Made by a program: the position numbers and the translations under genes. Below are positions 1 to 9,073 of a stretch of DNA of 64,000 nt, in pieces. The notes beneath the pieces are model-generated. The model did not search any database, was not told the origin of the DNA, and worked only from the letters and a program-made list of their open reading frames with translations. This DNA comes from Bryobacterales bacterium F-183. Its GTDB lineage: Bacteria; Acidobacteriota; Terriglobia; Bryobacterales; Bryobacteraceae. Location: contig AP025252.1 of the NCBI GenBank assembly GCA_016865505.2, positions 124,001 through 188,000 on the forward strand, written 5' to 3'. Every line of letters begins with the position of its first letter. The first letter of the stretch is position 1.

Positions 1-389
1 GCGCACAAACGATCCTTGGCCTGCGCATTCTCGGCAAACACCAGCACCGGCCGGATCTTCCGCAGCGTCTCGGCCTGCTCCTCCATCGGAATCGACGTAT
101 ACAAGCCAGCGGAAATCGCACCAATGCTGAAGATCCCGAAATCCGCCAGATAAAACTCTGCGCGAGTTTCCGAAAACGTCGCCACGATGTCCCCATGTGC
201 GACGCCCAACGACAAAAGCCCCGCGCCAATCTCGCGCGAGGCCGTCGCAAACTCATTCCATGTGTAGGTCTGATACTTCTCTTCGAGGCGCACCTGCTTC
301 TTCAATCCGGGTACCGGCTGAAACAGGCCCTTACGGTCGCCGTACTTCGCGGCGGTCTCTTCGAGAACGGTGAAGAGGGTGCGTGACAT
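1..389 (-). CDS. AMP-dependent acyl-CoA synthetase/ligase, N-terminal part (runs off window)
   Basis: Translating the minus strand from the ATG at 389 gives 129 codons open to the window edge, beginning MSRTLFTVLEETAAKYGDR. The pattern TYTWNEF, then GAGLLSLGVAHGD, then a stretch on GAISAGLYTSIPMEEQ is the usual N-terminal part of ANL-superfamily acyl-CoA synthetases (long-chain fatty acid type), which activate a carboxylate to an acyl-adenylate and then load CoA. The P-loop and adenylation-core motifs would lie beyond position 1 and are not visible. The substrate cannot be told from this fragment. It is the last gene on the minus strand here and is separated from the next minus gene by 35 bases. 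Confidence 0.85.
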   Translation of the reverse strand, partial: MSRTLFTVLEETAAKYGDRKGLFQPVPGLKKQVRLEEKYQTYTWNEFATASREIGAGLLSLGVAHGDIVATFSETRAEFYLADFGIFSIGAISAGLYTSIPMEEQAETLRKIRPVLVFAENAQAKDRLC

Positions 390-424
390 GGTTTTTCCGC
401 ACCCTCTAGCGTACCTTTGTTTGT

Positions 425-1498
425 TTACAGTGCGGCTAGAACTTCCTTGTAGAGATACTTTGCGCCTTCTACCCCGTCCCAAGGGCCGTCTTCGTACTCC
501 AGTGCGAACACCCCGCGGAACCCGCCGTTCGTCATAATGCGGACACTCCGCTGCACATCGTTATCCTTCCACCGATTCCAGTACTTGGCATGCACCGTCG
601 TCTTCGCATACGGCACCAGTGCTGCAAGCCCGTGATACAGGTGGAACTCGTGCTCCCAGTTGCAGAAGTCCGGTGACGCTTCGCAGAACGGGCTGTTCAC
701 CTCATCCACGATGATCCGGATGTTCTGCGGATTCGCAGTGAGCCCCCAGTGGTTCTCCAAGGTGACCTTCACGCCCACCTTCGCCCCATGGTCCGCCATG
801 ACCTTAAAGGACTCGATGCACCACCGCAGATGCTGCGCCAGTTCATCGTTCTTCGGGTAATCCGTCGTCACCTGCGCATTCGGCGAAATGCGAGGTCCGC
901 CGCTATTCACGCGCATCGTCTTGGCGCCCAGAATCGCCGCGCCGTCCAGCCACTTCTTCGCCACCTCGATACCCGCCGCCCGCTTCGCCGGATCCGCATC
1001 GCTGATGTCGCGAGGCGCGTTATTCGAAATGTGATGGCACTTCGTACCCGTGGCCGCCTGCTTCGCCGCCATCTTGTCCAGCCACTTCCGCCCGCTCGCG
1101 GACGAAGGGTCGAACTCATACGCCGTACGCGTCTGCCCGTTGAACGTCATCTCGGACTTCACGTACATGGACTCATCGTCGACATCGCCAAACAGACCGG
1201 AGAACAAGTCCATGTGGTACACGCCCGGGAACGTATCTTTGGTGAACTGCGGAAAGTCCAGCATGGTCAACGTGCCGTACTTCTTCTTCATCGCATCCGC
1301 ATTGGGATTGGGACGCGCTGTACTGCGGCTTTTGAACAGTGTCCGGCACGGCCAGCAGTTCGACGCGATATGGTTCAGCTTCTCTTTTTCGGTCAGTGGG
1401 CGCTGATTGCTGCCTGAAGTGCTTGCTTCGGCAGCAGAACCCGCAGCCAGTAACGCGGCGCCGCTCTTCAGCAGCATCCGGCGATCTTGATTTGCCAT
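425..1498 (-). CDS. exported sugar-phosphate isomerase/epimerase-like TIM-barrel protein
   Basis: A 357-residue protein opens with DRRMLLKSG followed by an Ala-rich hydrophobic run, a twin-arginine-like export signal. The body resembles the xylose-isomerase-like TIM barrel superfamily: VTLENHWG near the middle and ALEYEDGPW near the end supply acidic residues where this superfamily binds a divalent metal. It is longer than its two paralogues at 1557 and 4147 and carries an extra N-terminal segment with Cys and Arg (NCWPCRTL). It is divergent from the fucosidase operon with only 58 bases between start codons, so a shared regulatory region is likely. The reaction is unknown; aldose/ketose isomerisation or epimerisation is inferred from the family only. 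Confidence 0.75.
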   Translation of the reverse strand: MANQDRRMLLKSGAALLAAGSAAEASTSGSNQRPLTEKEKLNHIASNCWPCRTLFKSRSTARPNPNADAMKKKYGTLTMLDFPQFTKDTFPGVYHMDLFSGLFGDVDDESMYVKSEMTFNGQTRTAYEFDPSSASGRKWLDKMAAKQAATGTKCHHISNNAPRDISDADPAKRAAGIEVAKKWLDGAAILGAKTMRVNSGGPRISPNAQVTTDYPKNDELAQHLRWCIESFKVMADHGAKVGVKVTLENHWGLTANPQNIRIIVDEVNSPFCEASPDFCNWEHEFHLYHGLAALVPYAKTTVHAKYWNRWKDNDVQRSVRIMTNGGFRGVFALEYEDGPWDGVEGAKYLYKEVLAAL

Positions 1499-1556
1499 TG
1501 TCCTGATTAAACGTCGCTACCCACCGATCTGGTTACGTCTCTGATATCGTGCTTAC

Positions 1557-2405
1557 ATGCTCACCATCTCCCGTCGCTCGCTTCTGTCCGCGGCAGCCCT
1601 GGCAGCAGCCCCGCTCGTCCGCGCGGCGAATTCCAAAATCCCCGTCGGATTGGAACTCTTCTCCGTCCGCAAAGAACTGGCTGAGGATCTGAACGGCACC
1701 CTCAAAGCAGTGGCCAAGATGGGCTACCAGGGAGTCGAATTCTTCTCCCCCTACTTCGCCTGGGCCCCCGACAAAGCCAAAGAAGTACGCAAACTCATCG
1801 ACGACCTCGGCCTCAAATGCCTCTCCACGCACAACGGCCGCAACGCCTTCACCGCAGAAGGCATGGATAAAGCCGTCGAACTCAACACCATCCTCGGCAG
1901 CCGCTTTATCGTCATGGCCAGCGCCGGACGCATGGACCAGACCGAAGCCGCCTGGAAGGGCGTCGCCGATGCTCTGCAAGGCGCCGTGGACAAGTTCAAA
2001 GCCGCCAAAATGCAGCCCGGCTTCCACAACCATCAGTTGGAATTCAAGCCCCTCGCCGAAGGCGGCAAGCGCCCCATCGAAATCATCGCGTCCAACACCA
2101 GCAAGGATGTCGTACTCCAACTCGACGTCGGCACCTGCGTCGAAGTCGGCTATGACCCCATCGCCTGGATCAAGCAGAACCCCGGCCGCATCAAGAGCAT
2201 CCATTGCAAGGAATGGTCCAAGGAAAAGGGCTACCAGGCTCTGTTTGCCGAAGGCGCCGCACCCTGGGCAGAAATCTTCAAGACGGCAGCAAAGGTCGGC
2301 GGCGTCGAACACCACCTGATCGAACAGGAAGGCTCGCCCTTCACGCCGTTTGAAACCGCACAGAAGTGCCTGGACAACTACAAATCACTCATCAAGAAGG
2401 TATGA
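1557..2405 (+). CDS. exported sugar-phosphate isomerase/epimerase-like TIM-barrel protein
   Basis: The 282-residue product starts MLTISRRSLLSAAALAAAP, a clear twin-arginine-type signal (SRRSLL) with an Ala-rich hydrophobic stretch. The mature part reads as a xylose-isomerase-like TIM barrel: LELFSVRKEL at strand 1, GVEFFSPY, GFHNHQLEF, VLQLDVGTCVEVG, HCKEWS and LIEQEG, which supply the His, Asp and Glu residues expected at the metal site. It is the first gene of a coupled operon; its TGA overlaps the ATG of the GH29 gene (ATGA). The gene at 4147 is a close paralogue with nearly the same strand motifs, so this looks like an in-operon duplication around the fucosidase. Confidence 0.82.
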   Translation: MLTISRRSLLSAAALAAAPLVRAANSKIPVGLELFSVRKELAEDLNGTLKAVAKMGYQGVEFFSPYFAWAPDKAKEVRKLIDDLGLKCLSTHNGRNAFTAEGMDKAVELNTILGSRFIVMASAGRMDQTEAAWKGVADALQGAVDKFKAAKMQPGFHNHQLEFKPLAEGGKRPIEIIASNTSKDVVLQLDVGTCVEVGYDPIAWIKQNPGRIKSIHCKEWSKEKGYQALFAEGAAPWAEIFKTAAKVGGVEHHLIEQEGSPFTPFETAQKCLDNYKSLIKKV

Positions 2406-4147
2406 AACGCCTAGCGTTCCTCAGCTGGATGGCCGTAGCGGGTCTGTTTGCGCAAAACATCCGCTACGCCCCCGGCTCGGGCGACACCCAACAACAGCAG
2501 CGAACCGAATGGTTCCGCGATGCCAAGTTCGGCATCTTCATCCACTGGGGTCCGTACTCCGTCCTCGGCCGCCACGAATGGGCGCGTGAGTTCTACCGCA
2601 TCCCGCAAGCCGAGTACGACACCTACGCCAAAGCCTTCAACCCCACCAAATTCAACGCCGACGAATGGGTCCGCATCATTCAGGACTCCGGCGCCAAGTA
2701 CATGGTGATCACTTCCAAGCACCATGACGGCTTCTCGATTTATCGCTCACAGGTCAGCAACTACGACATGGAGATCACGCCGTACCCCGGCGACCCCATG
2801 AAGATGCTGTCCCTCGCCGCCCAAAAGCGAGGTCTCCGCTTCGGCTTCTACCACTCCATCATGGATTGGCACCATCCGGACTACATTCCCAAGCGATCCT
2901 GGGAAGTCCCAAATCAGAAGCGCGGCGGCAATCTCGACAAGTTCCTGCCGTACCTCAAAGAGCAACTCCGCGAACTCCTCACCGGATACGGCCCCATCGC
3001 CACCGTCTGGTTCGATGGCGAGTGGGAACACACCAACGCCGAACTCCGCTCCGACGAACTCCTCGCCTACATCCGCTCCATTCAGCCGAACGCGCTAGTC
3101 AACGACCGGCTTTACAACCGCCAACCCGGCAACCCCGCCGACTACGGCACCCCCGAACAGTTTGTGCCCGCCACCGGCGTCCGCGGCAAAGACGGCAAGC
3201 CCATCCTCTGGGAATCCTGCGTGACGATCAACACCGACGGCTGGGGCTACAACAAGTACGAGACGGACTTCAAAACCAGTCGCGACCTCATCCGTATGCT
3301 GGTCGAAGTGGTCAGCAAGGGCGGCAACCTGCTGCTGAACATCGGCCCCAGAGCCGACGGCGAAATCCCCGTAGAGTTCACCTCACGCCTCGCTGCCATC
3401 GGCGACTGGATGCGCGTCAATGGCGACGCGATCTACGGCACCACCGCCAGTCCCTTTGAGCGCATGCCATTCTTCGGCCGAGCCACGACCAAAGGCAACA
3501 AGCTGTACCTGCACATCTTCCACTGGCCTTCTGACGGCCGCCTCCGCGTACCCGGGCTCAAGAACATCATCCATTCCGCGACCCTCCTCGCGGACCCGAT
3601 GAAGCAACTCGACCGCCGCCGCGAAGGCGACGACGTCATCCTGCTGCTTCCCAAAACCGCCCCCGATGAAGTCGCCTCGGTCATCGAACTCCAACTCGAT
3701 GGCCAACCCGTCGTCGTACCCTACGCCGTACGCGCCGACAACAAGGACGTCCTCCGCCTTGGCGTCGAGTCCGCCGAAATCGAAACCGAATTCGAACAGC
3801 GCGCCAAGAAAGAAAACTTCCGCGATCACGTGTACCTCACCCGCTGGACCCGTTCCAAAGACGTGCCCTACTGGGTGGCCGACATCCCCAAAGATGGCCG
3901 CTACAAAGTGGAACTCATCTACGGCGCCGCAGCCGCAGGGGAAGGTACGCCGTACACCGTCGAAATCGGCAAGCAAAGCATCTCGGGCACCGTCACACGA
4001 ACCGCAAATCCGCTGGTATTCCGCAACTTCATCGTCGGCAACCTGCCCTTGAAAGCAGGCCGCCAGACCATCAAGGTCAAGGCCAACATGCGCGACGGTG
4101 TCGACGCCATGAACCTCGCCTCTGTCGTGCTCACGAAAGTAGATTGA
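2402..4147 (+). CDS. alpha-L-fucosidase, glycoside hydrolase family 29
   Basis: The start ATG at 2402 overlaps the upstream stop and is followed directly by a signal peptide (MKRLAFLSWMAVAGLFAQ), so an upstream in-frame start at 2366 is not needed. The 581-residue protein shows the GH29 hallmarks: FGIFIHWGPYSV, SKHHDGFSIY, and ATVWFDGEWE. In GH29 the Asp of the WFDG motif is the retaining nucleophile; here it is Asp205. A C-terminal beta-rich region from about residue 430 on may be an accessory domain. The enzyme would release alpha-L-fucose (or a related sugar) from glycans outside the cytoplasm. The flanking TIM-barrel isomerase-like proteins and the enolase-superfamily enzyme suggest a dedicated deoxysugar route. 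Confidence 0.92.
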   Translation: MKRLAFLSWMAVAGLFAQNIRYAPGSGDTQQQQRTEWFRDAKFGIFIHWGPYSVLGRHEWAREFYRIPQAEYDTYAKAFNPTKFNADEWVRIIQDSGAKYMVITSKHHDGFSIYRSQVSNYDMEITPYPGDPMKMLSLAAQKRGLRFGFYHSIMDWHHPDYIPKRSWEVPNQKRGGNLDKFLPYLKEQLRELLTGYGPIATVWFDGEWEHTNAELRSDELLAYIRSIQPNALVNDRLYNRQPGNPADYGTPEQFVPATGVRGKDGKPILWESCVTINTDGWGYNKYETDFKTSRDLIRMLVEVVSKGGNLLLNIGPRADGEIPVEFTSRLAAIGDWMRVNGDAIYGTTASPFERMPFFGRATTKGNKLYLHIFHWPSDGRLRVPGLKNIIHSATLLADPMKQLDRRREGDDVILLLPKTAPDEVASVIELQLDGQPVVVPYAVRADNKDVLRLGVESAEIETEFEQRAKKENFRDHVYLTRWTRSKDVPYWVADIPKDGRYKVELIYGAAAAGEGTPYTVEIGKQSISGTVTRTANPLVFRNFIVGNLPLKAGRQTIKVKANMRDGVDAMNLASVVLTKVD

Positions 4148-4980
4148 TGACCTCAACCCTCACGCGCCGCACGCTGCTCACCGCAGCCACAGCCGCAGCC
4201 GCGCTGGCAGTCGCCAAATCCAAAGTCCCCATGGGACTCGAACTCTACTCGGTCCGCAAGGAACTCGCCGCGGACCCAGCCAGCACCATAAAAGCCGTAG
4301 CAAAGATGGGCTACAAAGGCGTCGAGTTCTCCTTCGCCTATTACGACTGGACCGAAGCCCAAACCAAAGACATCCGCAAGATGCTCGACGATTCCGGCCT
4401 CACCTGCTGGGGCACTCACAACGGAGCCATCGTCTTCAACCCCACCGAAACCCAAAAGGCCATCGACCGTAACCGTATCCTCGGCGGCCAGTTCCTCATC
4501 ATGGCCAGCGCCGGCAAAGCGGAAGGCGCGGACGGCTGGAAGAAAGTCGCCGAGTCTCTCGAAGCCTCGTTACCCAAGCTCAAAGCAGCCAACATGGTGC
4601 CCGGCTTCCATAACCACGCTATGGAGTTCCGCCCGCTACCCGCCAACGGACCCCGCCCCATCGACATCATCGCCAACAACACCAGCAAGGATGTCGTCCT
4701 GCAACTCGACGTCGGCACCTGCGTGGAAGTCGGCGTCGACCCCGTAGCCTGGATCCGCAAGCATCCCGGCCGTACCCGCAGCATGCACTGCAAGGACTGG
4801 TCGAAGGCTCAAGGCTTCAAAGCCGTCTTTGGCGAGGGCGACTCGCCATGGGTGGAGATCTTCAAAGCCGCAGAACAGGTCGGAGGCGCGCACCATTACC
4901 TGATCGAACAGGAAGGCTCCGCCTACACACCCATGGAAACCGCCCAGCGCTGCATCGACAACTACCGGAAGCTGAAATGA
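4147..4980 (+). CDS. exported sugar-phosphate isomerase/epimerase-like TIM-barrel protein (paralogue)
   Basis: The ATG at 4147 overlaps the last base of the fucosidase stop (TGATG); a TTG three bases earlier is a poorer choice. The 277-residue product has a twin-arginine-like signal (TRRTLLTAATAAAALAV). Motifs LELYSVRKEL, GVEFSFAYYD, GFHNHAMEF, LQLDVGTCVEVG, HCKDWS and LIEQEG match, strand for strand, those of the protein at 1557, so the two are recent paralogues. Family knowledge suggests a metal-dependent isomerase or epimerase. The two copies on each side of a GH29 gene may act on the same sugar at successive steps or on different anomers; that is inference. Confidence 0.82.
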   Translation: MTSTLTRRTLLTAATAAAALAVAKSKVPMGLELYSVRKELAADPASTIKAVAKMGYKGVEFSFAYYDWTEAQTKDIRKMLDDSGLTCWGTHNGAIVFNPTETQKAIDRNRILGGQFLIMASAGKAEGADGWKKVAESLEASLPKLKAANMVPGFHNHAMEFRPLPANGPRPIDIIANNTSKDVVLQLDVGTCVEVGVDPVAWIRKHPGRTRSMHCKDWSKAQGFKAVFGEGDSPWVEIFKAAEQVGGAHHYLIEQEGSAYTPMETAQRCIDNYRKLK

Positions 4981-6149
4981 GCACCATCAACCGCATCGAG
5001 GTACACACCTTCACCTTCGACACGCCGAACCTCGGCTCTGCCGGAGGCGCAGCCATCGGCGCGCTCGGCTGCAAGAAGGGCGCCACCACCACCCTCACCA
5101 AGTACGCCGTCGTCATCCAGACCTCCAACGGACTCCGCGGCGAGTACGTCACCCATTGGGTCGGCTCCGCCGCAGCGCTCGGCTCCACCTTGATGCTCGC
5201 GCCGTACCTTATTGGACGCGAAGCCGAACATCGCGAACAGATCTACGACGACCTCAAGCGCGAGGCCCGCCAGTTCGACCACATGGGCCACGGCCCGCTC
5301 GACATCGCCCTTTGGGACCTCGCCGGCAAAAAGTACAACGCCTCGGTCTCCGAACTCCTCGGCGGCTATCGCAAGCGCCTGCCCGCCTACGCCTCGACGT
5401 ACATGAGTGACCGCAACGGTGTCCTCTCCACCAAAGAGGACCACGCGGACTTCGCCCTCGCCTGTCGCGAACTCGGCTACAAGGCCTACAAGATCCACGG
5501 CTGGAACGAAGGCGACAAGCGCGAAGAAGCCGCCAACGTACTCCACCTCCGCAAAACCGTCGGCGACACCATGGAACTCATGATCGACCCGGCCTGCCAA
5601 CTGCGTACCTTCGCCGACGCCCTCTACGTCGGCAAGGCTTGCGATGAGGCGGACTTCTTTTGGTACGAGGACCCCTTCCGCGATTCCGGCACCTCCGCCT
5701 ACGCACACAAAAAGCTCTGCCAGATGCTCAAAACGCCGCTACTGCAAACCGAGCACGTCCGCGGCGTCGAACCCAAAGCAGACTTCCTGATCGCCGAAGC
5801 CACAGACTTCCTCCGTGCTGACCCCGAGTACGACATGGGCATCACCGGCTGCATGAAGATCGCCCACATCGCGGAAGGCTTTGGCATCGATTGCGAGATC
5901 CACGCCAGCGGACCCGCGCAACGTCACTGTATGTCCGCCATGCGCAACAGCAACTTCTATGAAGTAGCTCTCGTCGGTCCCGGCACCCCGAATGCGGTAC
6001 CCCCGGTATACAAGTGCGGCTACACCGACATGCTCGAAGGCGTCGGCAAGGACGGCTGCTTCCCCGTACCCGAAGGCCCAGGGTTAGGGGTGGAATACGA
6101 CTGGCAGTACATTGCCGCGCACCGTACCGGTCTGCACGTCTTCGACTAA
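4977..6149 (+). CDS. enolase-superfamily dehydratase/racemase (mandelate racemase-like)
   Basis: The ATG at 4977 overlaps the preceding TGA by ATGA; the longer open frame upstream is only read-through. No signal peptide is visible, so this 390-residue enzyme is probably cytoplasmic. It carries the enolase-superfamily layout: a KxH motif (Lys172-Ile-His174, YKIHGWNEG), acidic metal ligands Asp204 (MIDPAC), Glu231 (YEDP) and Glu259 (TEH), and a late His309 (EIHASGP) that could pair with an Asp as the second acid/base. Members of the mandelate racemase branch often dehydrate sugar acids such as fuconate or galactonate. With a fucosidase in the operon a sugar-acid dehydratase is plausible, but the KxH rather than KxK motif makes the substrate uncertain. 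Confidence 0.85.
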   Translation: MSTINRIEVHTFTFDTPNLGSAGGAAIGALGCKKGATTTLTKYAVVIQTSNGLRGEYVTHWVGSAAALGSTLMLAPYLIGREAEHREQIYDDLKREARQFDHMGHGPLDIALWDLAGKKYNASVSELLGGYRKRLPAYASTYMSDRNGVLSTKEDHADFALACRELGYKAYKIHGWNEGDKREEAANVLHLRKTVGDTMELMIDPACQLRTFADALYVGKACDEADFFWYEDPFRDSGTSAYAHKKLCQMLKTPLLQTEHVRGVEPKADFLIAEATDFLRADPEYDMGITGCMKIAHIAEGFGIDCEIHASGPAQRHCMSAMRNSNFYEVALVGPGTPNAVPPVYKCGYTDMLEGVGKDGCFPVPEGPGLGVEYDWQYIAAHRTGLHVFD

Positions 6150-6195
6150 GGTACTTTTCAAGTCACAACAACGCGAGCCATTGCCGATAAGCGCA

Positions 6196-7989
6196 ATGTC
6201 GGAAATGGATAGCCAAGAAGAAGCTCGCCTGCGGTTGCTCGACACGGTGGATGCGTCACCCTGCGAAGGGCTTGACCGGATCACCCGCACCGCCGCGCGC
6301 TTGTTCTCTGCCCCATTGGCGGTCCTTTCTCTATCCTTGCGCGACGAACAGTGGCTGGTCTCCTCCACCGACAGCTCTCTGACCGGACAAAAAGTCCCGA
6401 ATCGCAACGCCCCTTGCGTTGCCATCACGCGAACCGGCCAGCCCTTGGTCATCCCCAACCTGTCTGACCATCCTCAGTTCTCCGAGTGCATGCTTCGCGA
6501 CATGGGCGTCCGTTTCTATGCGGGCGCGCCCGTCACCACCAGCGACGGGCTGGTGCTCGGCTCCCTTTCCGTCCTCGACATGAACGAACGCCCGGCCGGC
6601 TCCATGGAAGCGCTCGCCGATCTCGCCTCTCTCGCCGTAGCCCAGATTGAACTCCGCCGTGGCATGGGCCGTGTCGATCCCTTCAGCGGCCTCCCCAATC
6701 GCGGACAGCTTCTTGAGGACATCTCCAACGTCCGGGCCACCATTGCCGTCGAACTCATCAACACCCGCCAGGTCGGCGAACTGGTGTCCGTGCTCGGCTC
6801 CGCCTACCTCGACGATTTTGTACGCACCACCAGCCGTCTGCTCCGCGACCTCACAGAATCGACAGACTGCCGCCTGTATCACATCGGTGCCGTCACTTTC
6901 GCAATCCTGATGGAAACGGGAGGTACGGACGCCGCGCGCGATCTCGTCGTTCAGATCGCCCCCGCGCTGCAGGAGCCTGTGCTCTGCAAAGGTGTGGAGA
7001 TCCCCACCTCTCCGGCGTTTGGTATATCCCCCGCGGGTTACCCTCATCGCACCGGCCACGACGCTCTTCGCGCGGCCATCAACTCGGCGCAGCAGGCCCG
7101 CGAAACCGCAGCGCCCTATGTCATCTACACCAAAGATGGCGATGTGGCCAGCAACCGCCGTTTTCGCTACCTCGTCGACATCCAGGAAGCGCTCCACCGG
7201 CAGGACCAGCTCTCGCTCGTCTACCAACCCCGCATCGACCTGAAGCATCCCGACATCGCTTCTGCAGAAGCCCTGTTGCGCTGGAAGCATCCCGAGTTCG
7301 GCGATATCGCGCCCGGCGAATTCATCCCTCTCGTCGAGCAAACCGCGATGTTTCCGGAAGTCACCCGCTGGGTGATGCGCACCGCGATCCGTCAAATGGC
7401 AGAATGGCGTCCGCAGGACCTCAAGGCGCGCATCTCCATCAACGTCTCCGCCATCGACCTGGAATCCCCCAACTTCGCCCTCTGCCTGAGCCGCTACCTC
7501 GAAGAACAGAACGTCTCGCCGTCCGACATTGAGCTGGAGTTCACCGAAAGCGCCGTCATCGGCAATTTCGCCCGCGTCATCGGCCAGCTAAAGGACGTCC
7601 GCTCGCTCGGCGTCCAACTCGCCATTGATGACTTTGGCACTGGCTACAGCACCTTCTCGTACCTGCAACGCCTCCCTGCCGACGTCATGAAGATCGACCG
7701 TAGCTTTATGCGCCGCCTTGAAGATAATCTGCGAGACCGTAAGCTCGTCATCAGCATGATCGGCATGGCGCACGATCTCGGCTATCGCGTCGTCGCCGAG
7801 GGTGTAGAAACCCGTGGCGCCTACGACCTTCTCGCCGAAGCCGGCTGCGATGAGATCCAGGGCTACATCGTCTCCCGTCCCCTCACGGTAGACCGCTTCA
7901 CCCAGTGGATGCGCGACGCCCAACAAAAACACAGGGAGATCGCCAGATACAAAGATCTGGTCGGCCTCCCTGTACTTCGTTCCTACTAA
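6196..7989 (+). CDS. GAF - degenerate GGDEF - EAL cyclic-di-GMP phosphodiesterase
   Basis: The start at ATG 6196 (MSEMDSQEEARLRLL) is preferred because the upstream in-frame extension overlaps the 3' end of the previous gene. The 597-residue protein has a GAF domain at about 20-155, a GGDEF-type fold at about 165-325 opening with DPFSGLPNR, and an EAL domain at about 335-580. The GGDEF signature is replaced by GAVTF (231-235), so cyclase activity is unlikely. The EAL domain looks intact: LVYQPRID, EAL at 358-360, ISINVSA, ELEFTES, IDDFGTG with Asp478/479, MKIDRSF, VAEGVET and DEIQGY. It should hydrolyse c-di-GMP, tuned by the GAF and dead GGDEF domains. No membrane segment is evident. Confidence 0.9.
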   Translation: MSEMDSQEEARLRLLDTVDASPCEGLDRITRTAARLFSAPLAVLSLSLRDEQWLVSSTDSSLTGQKVPNRNAPCVAITRTGQPLVIPNLSDHPQFSECMLRDMGVRFYAGAPVTTSDGLVLGSLSVLDMNERPAGSMEALADLASLAVAQIELRRGMGRVDPFSGLPNRGQLLEDISNVRATIAVELINTRQVGELVSVLGSAYLDDFVRTTSRLLRDLTESTDCRLYHIGAVTFAILMETGGTDAARDLVVQIAPALQEPVLCKGVEIPTSPAFGISPAGYPHRTGHDALRAAINSAQQARETAAPYVIYTKDGDVASNRRFRYLVDIQEALHRQDQLSLVYQPRIDLKHPDIASAEALLRWKHPEFGDIAPGEFIPLVEQTAMFPEVTRWVMRTAIRQMAEWRPQDLKARISINVSAIDLESPNFALCLSRYLEEQNVSPSDIELEFTESAVIGNFARVIGQLKDVRSLGVQLAIDDFGTGYSTFSYLQRLPADVMKIDRSFMRRLEDNLRDRKLVISMIGMAHDLGYRVVAEGVETRGAYDLLAEAGCDEIQGYIVSRPLTVDRFTQWMRDAQQKHREIARYKDLVGLPVLRSY

Positions 7990-8001
7990 CTGTCGCCGGG
8001 C

Positions 8002-8871
8002 CTAGTTGGACCAGTTCAAGCGCCCATTCCGGCCGTTATTGTTCAGGTTGATGCGCCGTACGCGATCGCGCCCGTTCATCTCCACTTCCACCAGACCCCG
8101 GATGTTCCCGTCATTCACACGGATGAAGACAGACCGGTTGTCCCGGCGATCCACATTGCCGTTCAGCGACATGATCCCGCGATCCGTCTGGAAGGCCAGC
8201 GTCGCGTACCCGTTCTGCTGAATCGACACGTTCACATCGTTCAACCGGCTGCGGTACCCGTTCCGATCTTCAAACTCGCCATTCCCACGACCCTGAAAGT
8301 TAAAGGCACCCCATTCGTTGCCCCAGCCGTTGCCATTGCCCCAGCCATTCCAGTTGCCGCCATTATTGCCATTGCCAAAGCCCGGGCGATTGAACCCGCC
8401 GCCATTCCCTGGCCGGTATCCACCACCACCTTGGCCAAATCCACCGCCCCCAAAGCCGGCATCCGTACCGCCGCGCCACTCGAGGTCAAATGTGTACCCT
8501 TCGTTTCCGCCCTTCGAATCCTGAATGCGAATCACGGCAAACCCGCGTTGATCCGGCGTCGCTACCAGATCCTGCCGGCCACGTCCGTCAATCCCGCGGA
8601 ACCGGAAGTCATAAGGCATGGTCGGCATCGCCTGATTGCACTGAAAGCGCCGGAATGTCGATGGCGCGCCAGCAATCGTGCGAATGACGGCCTGTGTACC
8701 GCGTACTTCCACTTCAGCCGTATCATCCACCAAAACTTCAATGGTGCATTTGCCATCCCCACCGCCCCCGCGGATTTCCGCAGTACGGCGATCAGTAACT
8801 CGTTGTGCAAAGGCGGCGGCGCTGCAGGCCATCCCCGCAATGCAGGCAAAAGCGAGAGTGGAGGTTTTCAT
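8002..8871 (-). CDS. exported Gly/Asn-rich protein of unknown function
   Basis: Start chosen at 8871, where MKTSTLAFACIAGMACSAAA forms a typical signal peptide; the longer frame upstream has none. The mature protein (289 residues with signal) has a beta-rich first half with two Cys (KCTIEV and RFQCNQ), a low-complexity Gly/Asn/Trp-rich linker from about 165 to 215 and a second beta-rich part containing several Arg/Asp-rich turns. I do not recognise a named domain. Its likely location is periplasm or cell surface. It is convergent with the EAL gene and shares a 202-base upstream region with the divergent TonB receptor. Confidence 0.7.
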   Translation of the reverse strand: MKTSTLAFACIAGMACSAAAFAQRVTDRRTAEIRGGGGDGKCTIEVLVDDTAEVEVRGTQAVIRTIAGAPSTFRRFQCNQAMPTMPYDFRFRGIDGRGRQDLVATPDQRGFAVIRIQDSKGGNEGYTFDLEWRGGTDAGFGGGGFGQGGGGYRPGNGGGFNRPGFGNGNNGGNWNGWGNGNGWGNEWGAFNFQGRGNGEFEDRNGYRSRLNDVNVSIQQNGYATLAFQTDRGIMSLNGNVDRRDNRSVFIRVNDGNIRGLVEVEMNGRDRVRRINLNNNGRNGRLNWSN

Positions 8872-9073
8872 AGTTCTCGTTCCGTTTCCTTGCCCAGTGT
8901 AGAGCAAATTGCGTGCCATTGCAGATTGCACGCTGGCGGCCATTCCCGGAGCCGAAAGGCATGACTTTTTGTATCTTTCGACGCGTCCCGGCCCTACCTT
9001 TTTGTGTCACAATCGGCTTGTTACATAGGTGCAATCGAACTGAAAGAAACGATTGCTAGTCTGCGACCAAGTT
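8872..9073. promoter_or_regulatory. divergent intergenic region between exported protein and TonB receptor
   Basis: This 202-base gap holds the promoters of both flanking genes. The only element I can point to is an 11-bp palindrome TTGTGTCACAA at 9002-9012, which could be an operator. I cannot assign -35/-10 boxes with confidence. Confidence 0.35.

Noticed and set aside
2366-2401. Upstream start for the fucosidase
   Set aside because: It would hide the signal peptide that begins at ATG 2402.
4848-4976. N-terminal extension of the enolase-superfamily gene
   Set aside because: It overlaps the upstream gene and lacks any family similarity; ATG 4977 with ATGA coupling is better.
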